A DNA stretch of 64,000 nt, taken from CAWCOU01 sp963797335 (lineage in GTDB: Bacteria > Pseudomonadota > Gammaproteobacteria > JAURND01). Under the pieces are notes generated by a model. It worked only from the letters and a program-made list of their open reading frames with translations, searched no databases and had not been told where the DNA came from. Each line of letters begins with the position of its first letter. Position 1 is the first letter of the stretch. Position numbers and translations under genes: made by a program. Shown in pieces: positions 8,318-15,363 of this stretch. Where the stretch lies: the NCBI GenBank assembly GCA_963797335.1, contig CAWCOU010000006.1:1178001-1242000 (forward strand), read 5' to 3'.

Positions 8318-8902
8318 ATGATTACTCTAACTGGCACTTTACAGGTCAGTACGCAACATTGTTTATTGCATTGCAGCTTAGGCCGCTTTGTTGTTAACGA
8401 TCTGCGTTTTCAGAACATTGCAACCGGTAAATACAACGGATTTTTTGAAATTCAAAAAATCGAAGCAACCGTTCTGCAAAAATCCCAAGGGCAAATGCAA
8501 GTGAGTTTGTTGGCTGTTGTTAAGGAATTTTCCTTAAATACCATGCCAATCAATCACAAGCCTTCGCTGAAGGGAAAGACGGTTTTGCTAAATTCGCAGC
8601 TTTCACTTTTTGATGAGGAGATCACTGAAGCTCAAGTGTCCCACTCCAAAAGAGAAGTACCTGTGGGTGTTGGCAATCCTTCTTCATCCGTTGAATTGGA
8701 TGCGGTTATTCCCGAAACTACAGCAAGTACATCTCCTGTAGAACCGGAAATGCCGTCTACGGAAGGAAAACTGGTTTTTCCAGAGGTTGTTGAGCTTGAC
8801 CCTACGTTATCAAGAGAACAACTGAGAAAAACCGTTGCACAATTGCAGTCCCAGGGCTACCGATTTGAAAAAAGTCGCCAACTCTGGCTAAAAGTTGCCT
8901 AA
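8318..8902 (+). CDS. DUF3275 family ICE protein
   Basis: A 194-aa protein. Its first 85 residues match by eye the DUF3275 pattern: MITLTGTLQV, LGRFVVND, ATGKYNGFFEIQKIEATV, then a beta-rich VSLLAVVKEF strand. The middle (about residues 90-150) is low-complexity, rich in Pro, Ser, Thr and Glu. The C-terminus ends in a short helical segment (SREQLRKTVAQLQSQGYRF). DUF3275 proteins are a marker of PFGI-1-type islands and their function is unknown. The reading frame is open upstream to 8015, but the ATG at 8318 has the AGGAGGAAAT site and fits the family N-terminus. Confidence 0.8.
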   Translation: MITLTGTLQVSTQHCLLHCSLGRFVVNDLRFQNIATGKYNGFFEIQKIEATVLQKSQGQMQVSLLAVVKEFSLNTMPINHKPSLKGKTVLLNSQLSLFDEEITEAQVSHSKREVPVGVGNPSSSVELDAVIPETTASTSPVEPEMPSTEGKLVFPEVVELDPTLSREQLRKTVAQLQSQGYRFEKSRQLWLKVA

Positions 8903-8929
8903 TGGCATTAATTTTCATCAACCCCAATC

Positions 8930-8991
8930 GGGAGAGAATATCCTCCCGCAAGGGGATGTCTCTCCTTTTAATTTAAACATAGGAGAATAGT
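8930..8991 (+). promoter_or_regulatory. SD-sequestering leader of the 8992 gene
   Basis: GGAGAGA (8931-8937) is exactly complementary to TCTCTCC (8959-8965) across a CCCGCAAGGGG hairpin. The same middle strand, TCTCCT, is complementary to the ribosome site AGGAGA (8981-8986). A CCTTTTAATTT tract follows the middle strand. Confidence 0.6.
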
Positions 8992-9528
8992 ATGAAAACT
9001 TTATCGAAACAAACACTGCCGGATTCCTTACAAAATTTTATGTTGGGTTTCAAGTTGCGGTTTTATCGCCGGATTCAAATTGCTATTGATAATCTCAATA
9101 TCTTAATGGTCGGTGCATTAGAAGGTATGGCAATGAATATGACCTCCGGCACATTGGAATACGATGTGTACTGGTGTCACATAGTCACGGCAAGTAATGT
9201 CAGAAGTATCCGTGGGAAAATCCCATTTAACGAGATACGTAAAACATTGCGCACCGGTGACACTATATGGTGTGTCAAACCAGCCATATCCATAAGTGAT
9301 GAGCCTTGTGTATTTTATCGTGCCAAGGAACGCAGTGCTTTTAAGCCAGACGGTGCTGTTGTGCTGGATGGGCAGTGTCTGTGGGGGAATTGGATATCCG
9401 ACCACAAAATGCAGTTGAGTGATAACTCAACCATTACCGTTGACGGGAAACGCCTTCGTCCTCGCAATTACGAGGAAGAAAGGGTTTTGAAACTCAATTA
9501 TTTGGGTTACAAGGCTTCGCGTCGATAG
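8992..9528 (+). CDS. Hypothetical ICE protein
   Basis: A 178-aa soluble protein with no family recognised. It has a basic helical N-terminus (MLGFKLRFYRRIQIAIDNL), then a mixed alpha/beta region and a basic C-terminus (GKRLRPRNYEEERVLK). The start follows AGGAGAATAGT within the paired leader. The gene lies between DUF3275 and DUF6094 genes in the element's DNA-metabolism block, so a role in element maintenance or transfer is possible. Nothing in the sequence identifies an activity. Confidence 0.6.
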   Translation: MKTLSKQTLPDSLQNFMLGFKLRFYRRIQIAIDNLNILMVGALEGMAMNMTSGTLEYDVYWCHIVTASNVRSIRGKIPFNEIRKTLRTGDTIWCVKPAISISDEPCVFYRAKERSAFKPDGAVVLDGQCLWGNWISDHKMQLSDNSTITVDGKRLRPRNYEEERVLKLNYLGYKASRR

Positions 9529-9590
9529 GCATTTGTTCAAGACGACCGGGTTTTTCTTTATTGGAAAACCCTTCGTTTTATTTCCCATAT

Positions 9591-9652
9591 GGGGAGAAAC
9601 TTCTCCCTGCTGGGGCGTTTCTCTCTATATTTTATCTTTTAGGAGAAACGCT
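9591..9652 (+). promoter_or_regulatory. SD-sequestering leader of the DUF6094 gene
   Basis: GAGAAAC (9594-9600) and the ribosome site GAGAAACGC (9643-9651) are near-identical repeats. The strand between them, GCGTTTCTC (9615-9623), is an exact complement of the ribosome site over nine bases and of the upstream repeat over seven. A TATATTTTATCTTTT tract follows. The leader can therefore fold in two exclusive ways. Confidence 0.65.
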
Positions 9653-10747
9653 ATGTTATTTCAACGACTCGCCCGAAATTTTGTCAAATTCGGGTATTTT
9701 CCAACCGACAGTGAAACGCTGAAACGTGTACTTGCTGCCATAGCTCCCTGCGAAAGCGGCACTATGGCTATTTTCGATCCCACCGCCGGTGAGGGTGTTG
9801 CCCTGGCCGAATGCAAACATCATTTAGGTCAAGATCGCATTCTCGCCTACGGTGTCGAAATTGATGAAGAGCGTGCCTGGCACGCCAAAACACTATTGGA
9901 TCACTGCATTCACGGTGATTTGATGGATTGCATCATCAGTAAGAACAGTTTTGGGTTGGTTTTCTTTAATCCGCCTTACGGGGATTTGAGTAAAGATCAA
10001 AGCGGCGGCCATTTCACAATGGAAGGCCGTGCGCGCCTGGAAAAATTGTTTTACCGGCGCACGGTGGGTCTGCTGCAAAAGGGTGGAGTCATCGTCATGA
10101 TTGTTCCGCACTATTCACTGGACAGTGCTTTTGCCGATTGGATATCGCGGCATTTCACAGCCGTTAAGACTTACCTGGCGCCTGAGCAACAATACAAGCA
10201 AGTAGTGTTGTTTGGGATCCGCCGGGAAGTCGATAACGTCAGTGATCGCCATGCTATACGACAGCGGTTAGCGCGTATAGGCCAGGGGGAATTACCGCCC
10301 GTCTTGCCGGAAATTTGGCTGGATGAGTCTTATACGGTTCCTGCGGTCAAAACCGCTGTTTCCCGTTTCTGCATTAGCCGACTGGATGCTCGGCAGTTAG
10401 CGGAAATGCGGGACAACACACCAGGCTTATGGTCGCAGTTTACGCTGCGTTTCAGCCAAGCTTTAACCGGTCAGAAACAACCACTGATGGATTTATCGCA
10501 GTGGCATTTGGCCTTAGCTTTGGCTGCCGGACAAATGTCGGGAGCGGTGACCAGCCGGGATGGGCGTACTTACCTGATTCGGGGCAGTACTTATAAAACC
10601 CAAACCGAGCGTGTCATCTGCGAACTGGATGAGGAAGGCAAGGAAACCTGGGTGCGTGTGCGGTTGGATCGATTTGTGCCGACCCTACGCGCTTTAGACA
10701 TGACGCCGAAGAGTAATACCTTCGGTCAAGTGCTAACCATACGTTAA
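9653..10747 (+). CDS. DUF6094-type SAM-dependent DNA/RNA methyltransferase-like protein
   Basis: A 364-aa protein with a class I methyltransferase core. Motif I is FDPTAGEGVAL (about residues 41-51). The acidic end of strand 2 is VEIDEERA. The catalytic motif is NPPYG (about residue 105), as in N6-adenine and related amino-methyltransferases. The C-terminal half (about residues 200-364) has no catalytic motifs and could provide target recognition. The ATG at 9653 is chosen because AGGAGAAACG lies just upstream; the frame stays open to 9533 without a good site. ICE-borne enzymes of this kind can protect transferred DNA from restriction, an inference here. Confidence 0.78.
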   Translation: MLFQRLARNFVKFGYFPTDSETLKRVLAAIAPCESGTMAIFDPTAGEGVALAECKHHLGQDRILAYGVEIDEERAWHAKTLLDHCIHGDLMDCIISKNSFGLVFFNPPYGDLSKDQSGGHFTMEGRARLEKLFYRRTVGLLQKGGVIVMIVPHYSLDSAFADWISRHFTAVKTYLAPEQQYKQVVLFGIRREVDNVSDRHAIRQRLARIGQGELPPVLPEIWLDESYTVPAVKTAVSRFCISRLDARQLAEMRDNTPGLWSQFTLRFSQALTGQKQPLMDLSQWHLALALAAGQMSGAVTSRDGRTYLIRGSTYKTQTERVICELDEEGKETWVRVRLDRFVPTLRALDMTPKSNTFGQVLTIR

Positions 10748-10759
10748 GGAGACATCACA

Positions 10760-11362
10760 ATGACAACTGAATTTTTACAATCAGAGGAATTGTCGGGTCT
10801 GTTTATCGACGGTCTGGTCACTGACTCGGAGGACAATTTATTGTTTCTTTCCGCCTGGGGGAATGAATCTCAGGTGCAACACATACGGGCGCAATTATCT
10901 CTGCCTGTATGGGAAGGGCAATTGCGTCATTTTCAACTGCAAAATCCGAAGGGCTTACGTGTGGATACAGTCCGTTTAGATCGTAACGTACTGGAAGACA
11001 TCACCGGCAGGCCGTTGGGAAATACGGTATTTTCCCATCTGACTCAGTTGTGGATTTATCATCGTTTAGCAGTCACGCCGGACAACGGCAATCATCAGGC
11101 CGTGTTGTTGCGTCAACACAGCGAAAGTGAAAAGCTGTTTAAAAAGCGTGTTTGGGAGGCGGTGCAAGTGATTTGTCCGGTTCCTTTGCATTTTGGCTGG
11201 GAACCCTTTTTATTGGATAAATTGGTTTTAAATCATTGGGTGACTTTTTGTCGTGGGTTTCAAGTCGATGCTTGTTGTCTGAATTTTTCCGACTCTGAGG
11301 TAGAAGCTTTTATCTCGGATCAGGTACGGACAGGGGCGTTAACTTTACCTTCGCTACAATAA
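10760..11362 (+). CDS. Hypothetical ICE protein
   Basis: A 200-aa soluble protein with no recognised family. It starts after AAGGAGACATCACA, 12 bases downstream of the DUF6094 gene, and so probably shares its mRNA. The sequence contains aromatic-rich stretches (HLTQLWIYHRLAV, HFGWEPFLLDKLVLNHWVTF) and no signal peptide or membrane segment. A strong Rho-independent terminator follows at 11375-11412, ending the transcription unit. Confidence 0.6.
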   Translation: MTTEFLQSEELSGLFIDGLVTDSEDNLLFLSAWGNESQVQHIRAQLSLPVWEGQLRHFQLQNPKGLRVDTVRLDRNVLEDITGRPLGNTVFSHLTQLWIYHRLAVTPDNGNHQAVLLRQHSESEKLFKKRVWEAVQVICPVPLHFGWEPFLLDKLVLNHWVTFCRGFQVDACCLNFSDSEVEAFISDQVRTGALTLPSLQ

Positions 11363-11374
11363 GTCATTTTTATC

Positions 11375-11412
11375 GTCGGTCGATAGCACCATCATCGACC
11401 GGCAATTTTTTT
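11375..11412 (+). terminator. Rho-independent terminator after the 10760 gene
   Basis: GTCGGTCGAT (11375-11384) pairs with ATCGACCGGC (11394-11403), with one G-T wobble, and is followed by AATTTTTTT. It closes the unit that includes the DUF6094 gene. Confidence 0.8.
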
Positions 11413-11413
11413 A

Positions 11414-11440
11414 CCCGTAGGGGTCGGCAACCCCTACGGG
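11414..11440 (+). promoter_or_regulatory. Leader hairpin upstream of the helicase gene
   Basis: CCCGTAGGGG (11414-11423) pairs perfectly with CCCCTACGGG (11431-11440) around a seven-base loop. It lies 38 bases before the helicase ATG (11479), whose ribosome site is CTGGAGAGAG. It resembles the other leader hairpins of this region, but the segment that follows (GACCTCTGC) is only weakly complementary to the ribosome site. Confidence 0.5.
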
Positions 11441-11478
11441 CTGCGTGACCTCTGCTTTTTACTAGACTGGAGAGAGCT

Positions 11479-13845
11479 ATGTCACTGGAAATCAATTCAA
11501 TACCGACCGGATTTAATATACCGGCCGTTACTTCAATCGTTGAGGAGGAGTTTGACGACAATCAGGTTGCATCATTAACGGATGACGATGCCAATCCACC
11601 TACAGTTCTGCCTTTATCACAATTCATCGATGATTTTGGGACGGGACTATTGCAAGCAGTGCGACGACAAAATCCACCGCTGTTTAATGGCTTGGTTAAC
11701 GAGAAACGTGCAGCAGTTTTAGCCGGTTTAAAACGTCAGCCGTTTGTCGCTCAAGCACGAGTGGTGCAGGCCGTATCGCAATTGCTGCTCGATCGAAATG
11801 AACGAGCCGCAATTGTGAACGGAGAAATGGGCGTGGGAAAAACGCAGATGGGTATTGCCATCGCCGCTGTGGCTCATGCGGAAGGTCATCATCGTACTTT
11901 GGTGCTTTGCCCGCCGCATTTGGTTTACAAGTGGCGTCGTGAAATTCTGGAGATTGTTCCTGATGCGCAAGTCGTTATTTTAAACGGCTCCGATACTTTG
12001 AAGAAATTGCAGGCTTTGGTCGGACAAGAGAAATTCTTGCCCAATTCAACGCCGGTATTTTATGTCATGGGTCGGGTAAGACTGCGTATGGGACATCACT
12101 GGAAGCTCTCAGTAGTGCCGCGGCGCGTTTACCACGCGTTAAACGCTCAGGAAGAAGACGGCGTGACTCAGCAGGTGGACAAACACAGCGTGTTGGCCAG
12201 TTGCGGCCATTGCGGTGCTTTTGTCGCGACGGTAACCGGTAAATATCTGAGGATGGAGCAAATATCCTCCGATCATAAGCTGAACTGTCTGCAATGCCGT
12301 GAGCCCTTATGGACATTGGTACATCCTCGTCAACCTGCACCTTTAAAGGAACAGGTTCGTCAAGGTCTGTGCCAGTTGCCGGGGATTGGTAAGCAAATGG
12401 CCGAACGGCTGCTCAATCAGTTTGATGAAGGGTTATTGGCGAGCAGTTTAAGCGATAACCTCTACCAACTGGTGCAGCTGATGGACGATAACGGTCAGTT
12501 TGTGTTTTCCGATCGGCAGGCAAAACGGATAGAGCGTGCATTAGGAAGCTTTGAGGTGAACATCGGCCAGGCGGGATATCAAGCGTCGGAGTATATCAAA
12601 CGCTATCTCCCGAAAGGCTTTTTTTCACTGCTCATTGTGGACGAAGCGCATGAGTTTAAAAACGCCAGCAGCGCGCAAGGCCAGGCAATGGGTGTATTGG
12701 CCGGTCAGGTCAATAAAGTCTTATTGCTGACGGGAACGCTGATGGGCGGTTATGCCGATGATCTCTTTTATTTGCTGTGGCGTATTTTACCCCACCGCAT
12801 GATAGAAGATGGTTATGGCTACAACTGCCGCGGCTCCCTGGGTTCTGCCGCTATGGGGTTTATGCAGAAGCATGGCATCCTGAAGGAAGTCTATAAAACG
12901 ACGGAGGAAGGCCATCACCGGACGGCTCGCGGTAAGCGTGAATACGTGCAGACCAGCAAAGCCCCCGGTTTCAGTCCGTTGGGTGTGGCGCGTTACCTGC
13001 TGCCTTATACTGCATTTTTAAAGCTGCGGGATTTGGAGCAGAATGTGTTGCCGGAGTATCGGGAACATTTTGTAAACGTGGCCATGACTTCAGAGCAATC
13101 GGCTTGCTATGAGGAATTGGAACGTGCGCTGAAAAACGAGCTGCGTGGTGCTTTACGCAGAGGAGACCATACCCTGTTAGGTGTGGTGCTAAACTGCCTG
13201 TTAGCCTGGCCGGATTGTTGTTTTCGTGAGGAAACGGTGGTTCATCCCAGACGAAACACGGTTTTAGCCCACGTCCCGATTGTCCTGGACGAGGATCCTT
13301 CTCCGAAAGAACGGCAGATGTTGGAACTGTGTTTGCAGGCCAAACGTGAAGGTCGAAAGACATTGGTGTATACCATTTACACTGGTACTCGCGACACAAC
13401 CGTGAGGCTGAAAACGTTGTTGGAGCAAGCCGGTCTGAAAACAGCCGTATTGCGTTCCACCGTAGCGGCAGATCGAAGGGAAGATTGGATTATGGAACAG
13501 GTTGACAAGGGGATTGACGTTTTGGTTTGTCATCCCGAATTGGTAAAAACCGGCCTTGATCTTTTATCCTTTCCGACGATTGTGTTTATGCAGTCTGGGT
13601 ATAATGTTTATACTTTGCTGCAAGCGACACGACGCAGTTGGCGCATCGGTCAAACTCAACCGGTGGCTGTTCATTTTCTGGGTTATGAACGGACGGCGCA
13701 AATAGAGTGCCTTTCACTGATGGCCAAGAAGATTGCGGTGAGTCAATCCACCGCAGGGACAATGCCCGAAACCGGCCTTGATGTGTTGAACATGGAGGCT
13801 GAGAGTGTTGAAGTGGCGTTGGCTAAGCAGTTGCTTGAAGAGTAG
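11479..13845 (+). CDS. SNF2-like superfamily 2 helicase of the ICE
   Basis: A 788-aa helicase/translocase. The motifs run in order: Walker A EMGVGKTQMG (about residue 115), TLVLCPPHLVYKW (Ia), a zinc-finger-like pair of CxxC motifs (SCGHCGAF and LNCLQCREPL, about residues 235-275), VDEAHEFKNA (DEAH, about residue 390), TGTLMGGYADDLFYLLWRI (III), and a C-terminal RecA-like half ending in LQATRRSWRIGQTQ (VI). The RIGQ form of motif VI is typical of SNF2-type ATPases. It probably remodels or unwinds DNA during transfer or repair of the element. A leader hairpin precedes it and a 13-bp terminator follows. Confidence 0.88.
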   Translation: MSLEINSIPTGFNIPAVTSIVEEEFDDNQVASLTDDDANPPTVLPLSQFIDDFGTGLLQAVRRQNPPLFNGLVNEKRAAVLAGLKRQPFVAQARVVQAVSQLLLDRNERAAIVNGEMGVGKTQMGIAIAAVAHAEGHHRTLVLCPPHLVYKWRREILEIVPDAQVVILNGSDTLKKLQALVGQEKFLPNSTPVFYVMGRVRLRMGHHWKLSVVPRRVYHALNAQEEDGVTQQVDKHSVLASCGHCGAFVATVTGKYLRMEQISSDHKLNCLQCREPLWTLVHPRQPAPLKEQVRQGLCQLPGIGKQMAERLLNQFDEGLLASSLSDNLYQLVQLMDDNGQFVFSDRQAKRIERALGSFEVNIGQAGYQASEYIKRYLPKGFFSLLIVDEAHEFKNASSAQGQAMGVLAGQVNKVLLLTGTLMGGYADDLFYLLWRILPHRMIEDGYGYNCRGSLGSAAMGFMQKHGILKEVYKTTEEGHHRTARGKREYVQTSKAPGFSPLGVARYLLPYTAFLKLRDLEQNVLPEYREHFVNVAMTSEQSACYEELERALKNELRGALRRGDHTLLGVVLNCLLAWPDCCFREETVVHPRRNTVLAHVPIVLDEDPSPKERQMLELCLQAKREGRKTLVYTIYTGTRDTTVRLKTLLEQAGLKTAVLRSTVAADRREDWIMEQVDKGIDVLVCHPELVKTGLDLLSFPTIVFMQSGYNVYTLLQATRRSWRIGQTQPVAVHFLGYERTAQIECLSLMAKKIAVSQSTAGTMPETGLDVLNMEAESVEVALAKQLLEE

Positions 13846-13850
13846 TTAAT

Positions 13851-13895
13851 ATAAATACCCCATTGACAATTTAGTTGATGGGGTATTTATTATTC
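13851..13895 (+). terminator. Terminator after the helicase gene
   Basis: ATAAATACCCCAT (13851-13863) pairs perfectly over 13 bases with ATGGGGTATTTAT (13878-13890), flanked by T-rich sequence on the right and A-rich on the left. It can work in both directions. Confidence 0.8.
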
Positions 13896-13937
13896 TGCGC
13901 TTAGTATTTTTAAATGTTGTCTCCTGAAAGGAAAAAA

Positions 13938-14435
13938 ATGTTCTCGAGTATCGTTCCGTTTATTATTACCATTATTATCGCAATTGCTGCATGGAATATT
14001 ATCTATAAAGTACTTCATAGAATAGATTCTAAGGTGACAGCATCTATTATTGTTTTGCTATCTTTATTTTTTATTTATCAGTTTTCCAATGAATTTTATG
14101 TCACATTAAATAAAATGTTTTTTCAATTTGACGCAGCTGGAGATGTGCAAGCTAAATATTCTCCCCTACGTGTCCCAAAAAATGCTACACCAGCAAGCTA
14201 TTGTTCACAATTCACAGGCACAAAAGACATCATGTATGACAATAATTCAGATAGTTTTTACTGTGGAAAAATTTGGAATTTTACAAAAGATAAATACGCA
14301 AGAATACCATATAAGCTATTGCCAAATGGCAAAGCCGAATATTGGATAGGTGTTGGTAATATAATTACTGGTAGACAGCCATATAACATTTACGAACTAA
14401 ACAAATTATTTAATGAACAGCCAGATATCCAATAG
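13938..14435 (+). CDS. Small membrane-anchored hypothetical protein
   Basis: A 165-aa protein with two N-terminal hydrophobic segments (FIITIIIAIAAWNIIYKVL and ASIIVLLSLFFIYQF) and a soluble domain of about 100 residues with two cysteines (ASYCSQF and SFYCGKIW) that could form a disulfide. The ATG at 13938 follows AAAGGAAAAAA; an upstream in-frame start at 13914 lacks a good site. It lies alone behind the helicase terminator. No family was recognised. The AT-richness suggests cargo rather than conserved element backbone. Confidence 0.6.
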   Translation: MFSSIVPFIITIIIAIAAWNIIYKVLHRIDSKVTASIIVLLSLFFIYQFSNEFYVTLNKMFFQFDAAGDVQAKYSPLRVPKNATPASYCSQFTGTKDIMYDNNSDSFYCGKIWNFTKDKYARIPYKLLPNGKAEYWIGVGNIITGRQPYNIYELNKLFNEQPDIQ

Positions 14436-14523
14436 GACTAATATAGAATCTTCTTAATGATTTTATGAGGTCTTGGCTTTAGATTTTAATGGGTGAAAAG
14501 CAATCCAAAAAATCCATCATAAC

Positions 14524-14793
14524 TTGTTGCAAACACCTTGTATGGACTGCGGATGCAGTCCATACAAGCGCCTGCACAAAGCCACCATGCAAATCTGTCT
14601 GAGTTGCAGGCGCGTGACCCCTTGCTTGCAAGGGCCGGCGTTTCTGGAGGCAATGTTGGCAATGAATCCGGGGTTTAGCGAGAAGCTTCTTTATGTCCCT
14701 GAACCCATCCCTGCCAAACCCTTATGCTCGAAGCTGCTGACGCGGTTTAGTTTGGAGAATGGCTCTAACTTCAGCAGGTATTCTAATTCGTAA
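14524..14793 (+). CDS. Doubtful small Cys-rich reading frame
   Basis: An 89-codon frame with a zinc-ribbon-like N-terminus (CMDCGC and CLSCRRVTPC). It could be read from a TTG at 14524 or from the ATG at 14542; neither has a convincing ribosome site. The frame coincides with three consecutive perfect hairpins (14537-14634), which would be an unusual constraint on coding DNA. Either a small zinc-finger protein or non-coding structured DNA/RNA explains the region; I cannot decide between them. Confidence 0.3.
   Translation: MLQTPCMDCGCSPYKRLHKATMQICLSCRRVTPCLQGPAFLEAMLAMNPGFSEKLLYVPEPIPAKPLCSKLLTRFSLENGSNFSRYSNS
14537..14634. other. Cluster of three consecutive hairpins
   Basis: Hairpin 1: CTTGTATGGACTGC (14537-14550) with GCAGTCCATACAAG (14555-14568), loop GGAT. 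Hairpin 2: GCGCCTGCA (14568-14576) with TGCAGGCGC (14605-14613). Hairpin 3: CCCTTGC (14619-14625) with GCAAGGG (14628-14634). All stems are perfect. The block lies in an otherwise AT-rich stretch with no firm gene from 14436 to 15363. It could be a structured RNA, a transfer or replication origin, or a recombination site; nothing in view decides. Confidence 0.6.
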
Positions 14794-14824
14794 TTTTTGA
14801 ATTCATCTCTTTTGAAAAATCACC

Positions 14825-15051
14825 ATGCGCTTCCTGAAAAAATATGTTTTCTGTTGGATTTGGATGCTTCTATCCGCCGCTGCTTTTGCCAAAATATCGG
14901 TGTAATCGGTCAGATCTATCTCATTGCTGAAGTGGTCCGTATCCCAACAGTCAGAACACTTTAAGAAGCATGTGTATTTTGATCAAGGAGGTCACTTGGT
15001 AAACCGCTTAACATCACGCATACGCCTGTTTTAGTCACGCAAGTGAACTAG
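14825..15051 (+). pseudogene. Decayed fragment of an F-type traW gene
   Basis: Reading across frames recovers two ends of a TraW-like protein. The N-terminus is a signal peptide (MRFLKKYVFCWIWMLLSAAAFA). One frameshift later comes GVIGQIYLIAEVVRIP, close to the conserved GVIGxxYPIxEPD start of mature TraW. Further on, HVYFDQGGHLVNR is followed, after a missing base, by FNITHTPVLVTQVN, as in the C-terminal FDQGGxLxxRFxIxxxPAxV region. The centre of the gene is deleted. The fragment ends at a TAG at 15049-15051. TraW belongs to F-type secretion systems, unlike the G-type genes of this element, so it is a relic of another conjugative system. Bases 15052-15363 hold only AT-rich DNA with a short tandem repeat of TTAATTTCAAAT. 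Confidence 0.65.
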
Positions 15052-15363
15052 TCTAAATGATTAATTTCAAATTTAATTTCAAATTTAATGAATTTACAAG
15101 CCGATATAAATGAGCTACACTCACCATAAAATGCCATAAAAATTGCGCTTTCTAAAAAATAATACCTCAAATTAATCCTATTCTAGATATGAATCTAACC
15201 TTACAAGCGCATCTTATACAATTAAGCCAATGAGAATTAATTTTATCAGACTATTTTGTAGTGAAAATTTAAATAGAATTGATATCTTTTATCGTTTTTA
15301 ATCAAGTATAAAATTATTCCAACCCCGCGCCTAAAATAATAACTTTGTTTTTTAAGGGAAGAT

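Noticed and set aside
12065..13533. Several long minus-strand frames opposite the helicase gene
   Set aside because: They have no ribosome sites or recognisable domains and lie inside a strongly supported helicase gene.
15059..15089. Short tandem TTAATTTCAAAT repeat as iterons
   Set aside because: Only about two and a half AT-rich units occur and they could easily arise by chance.
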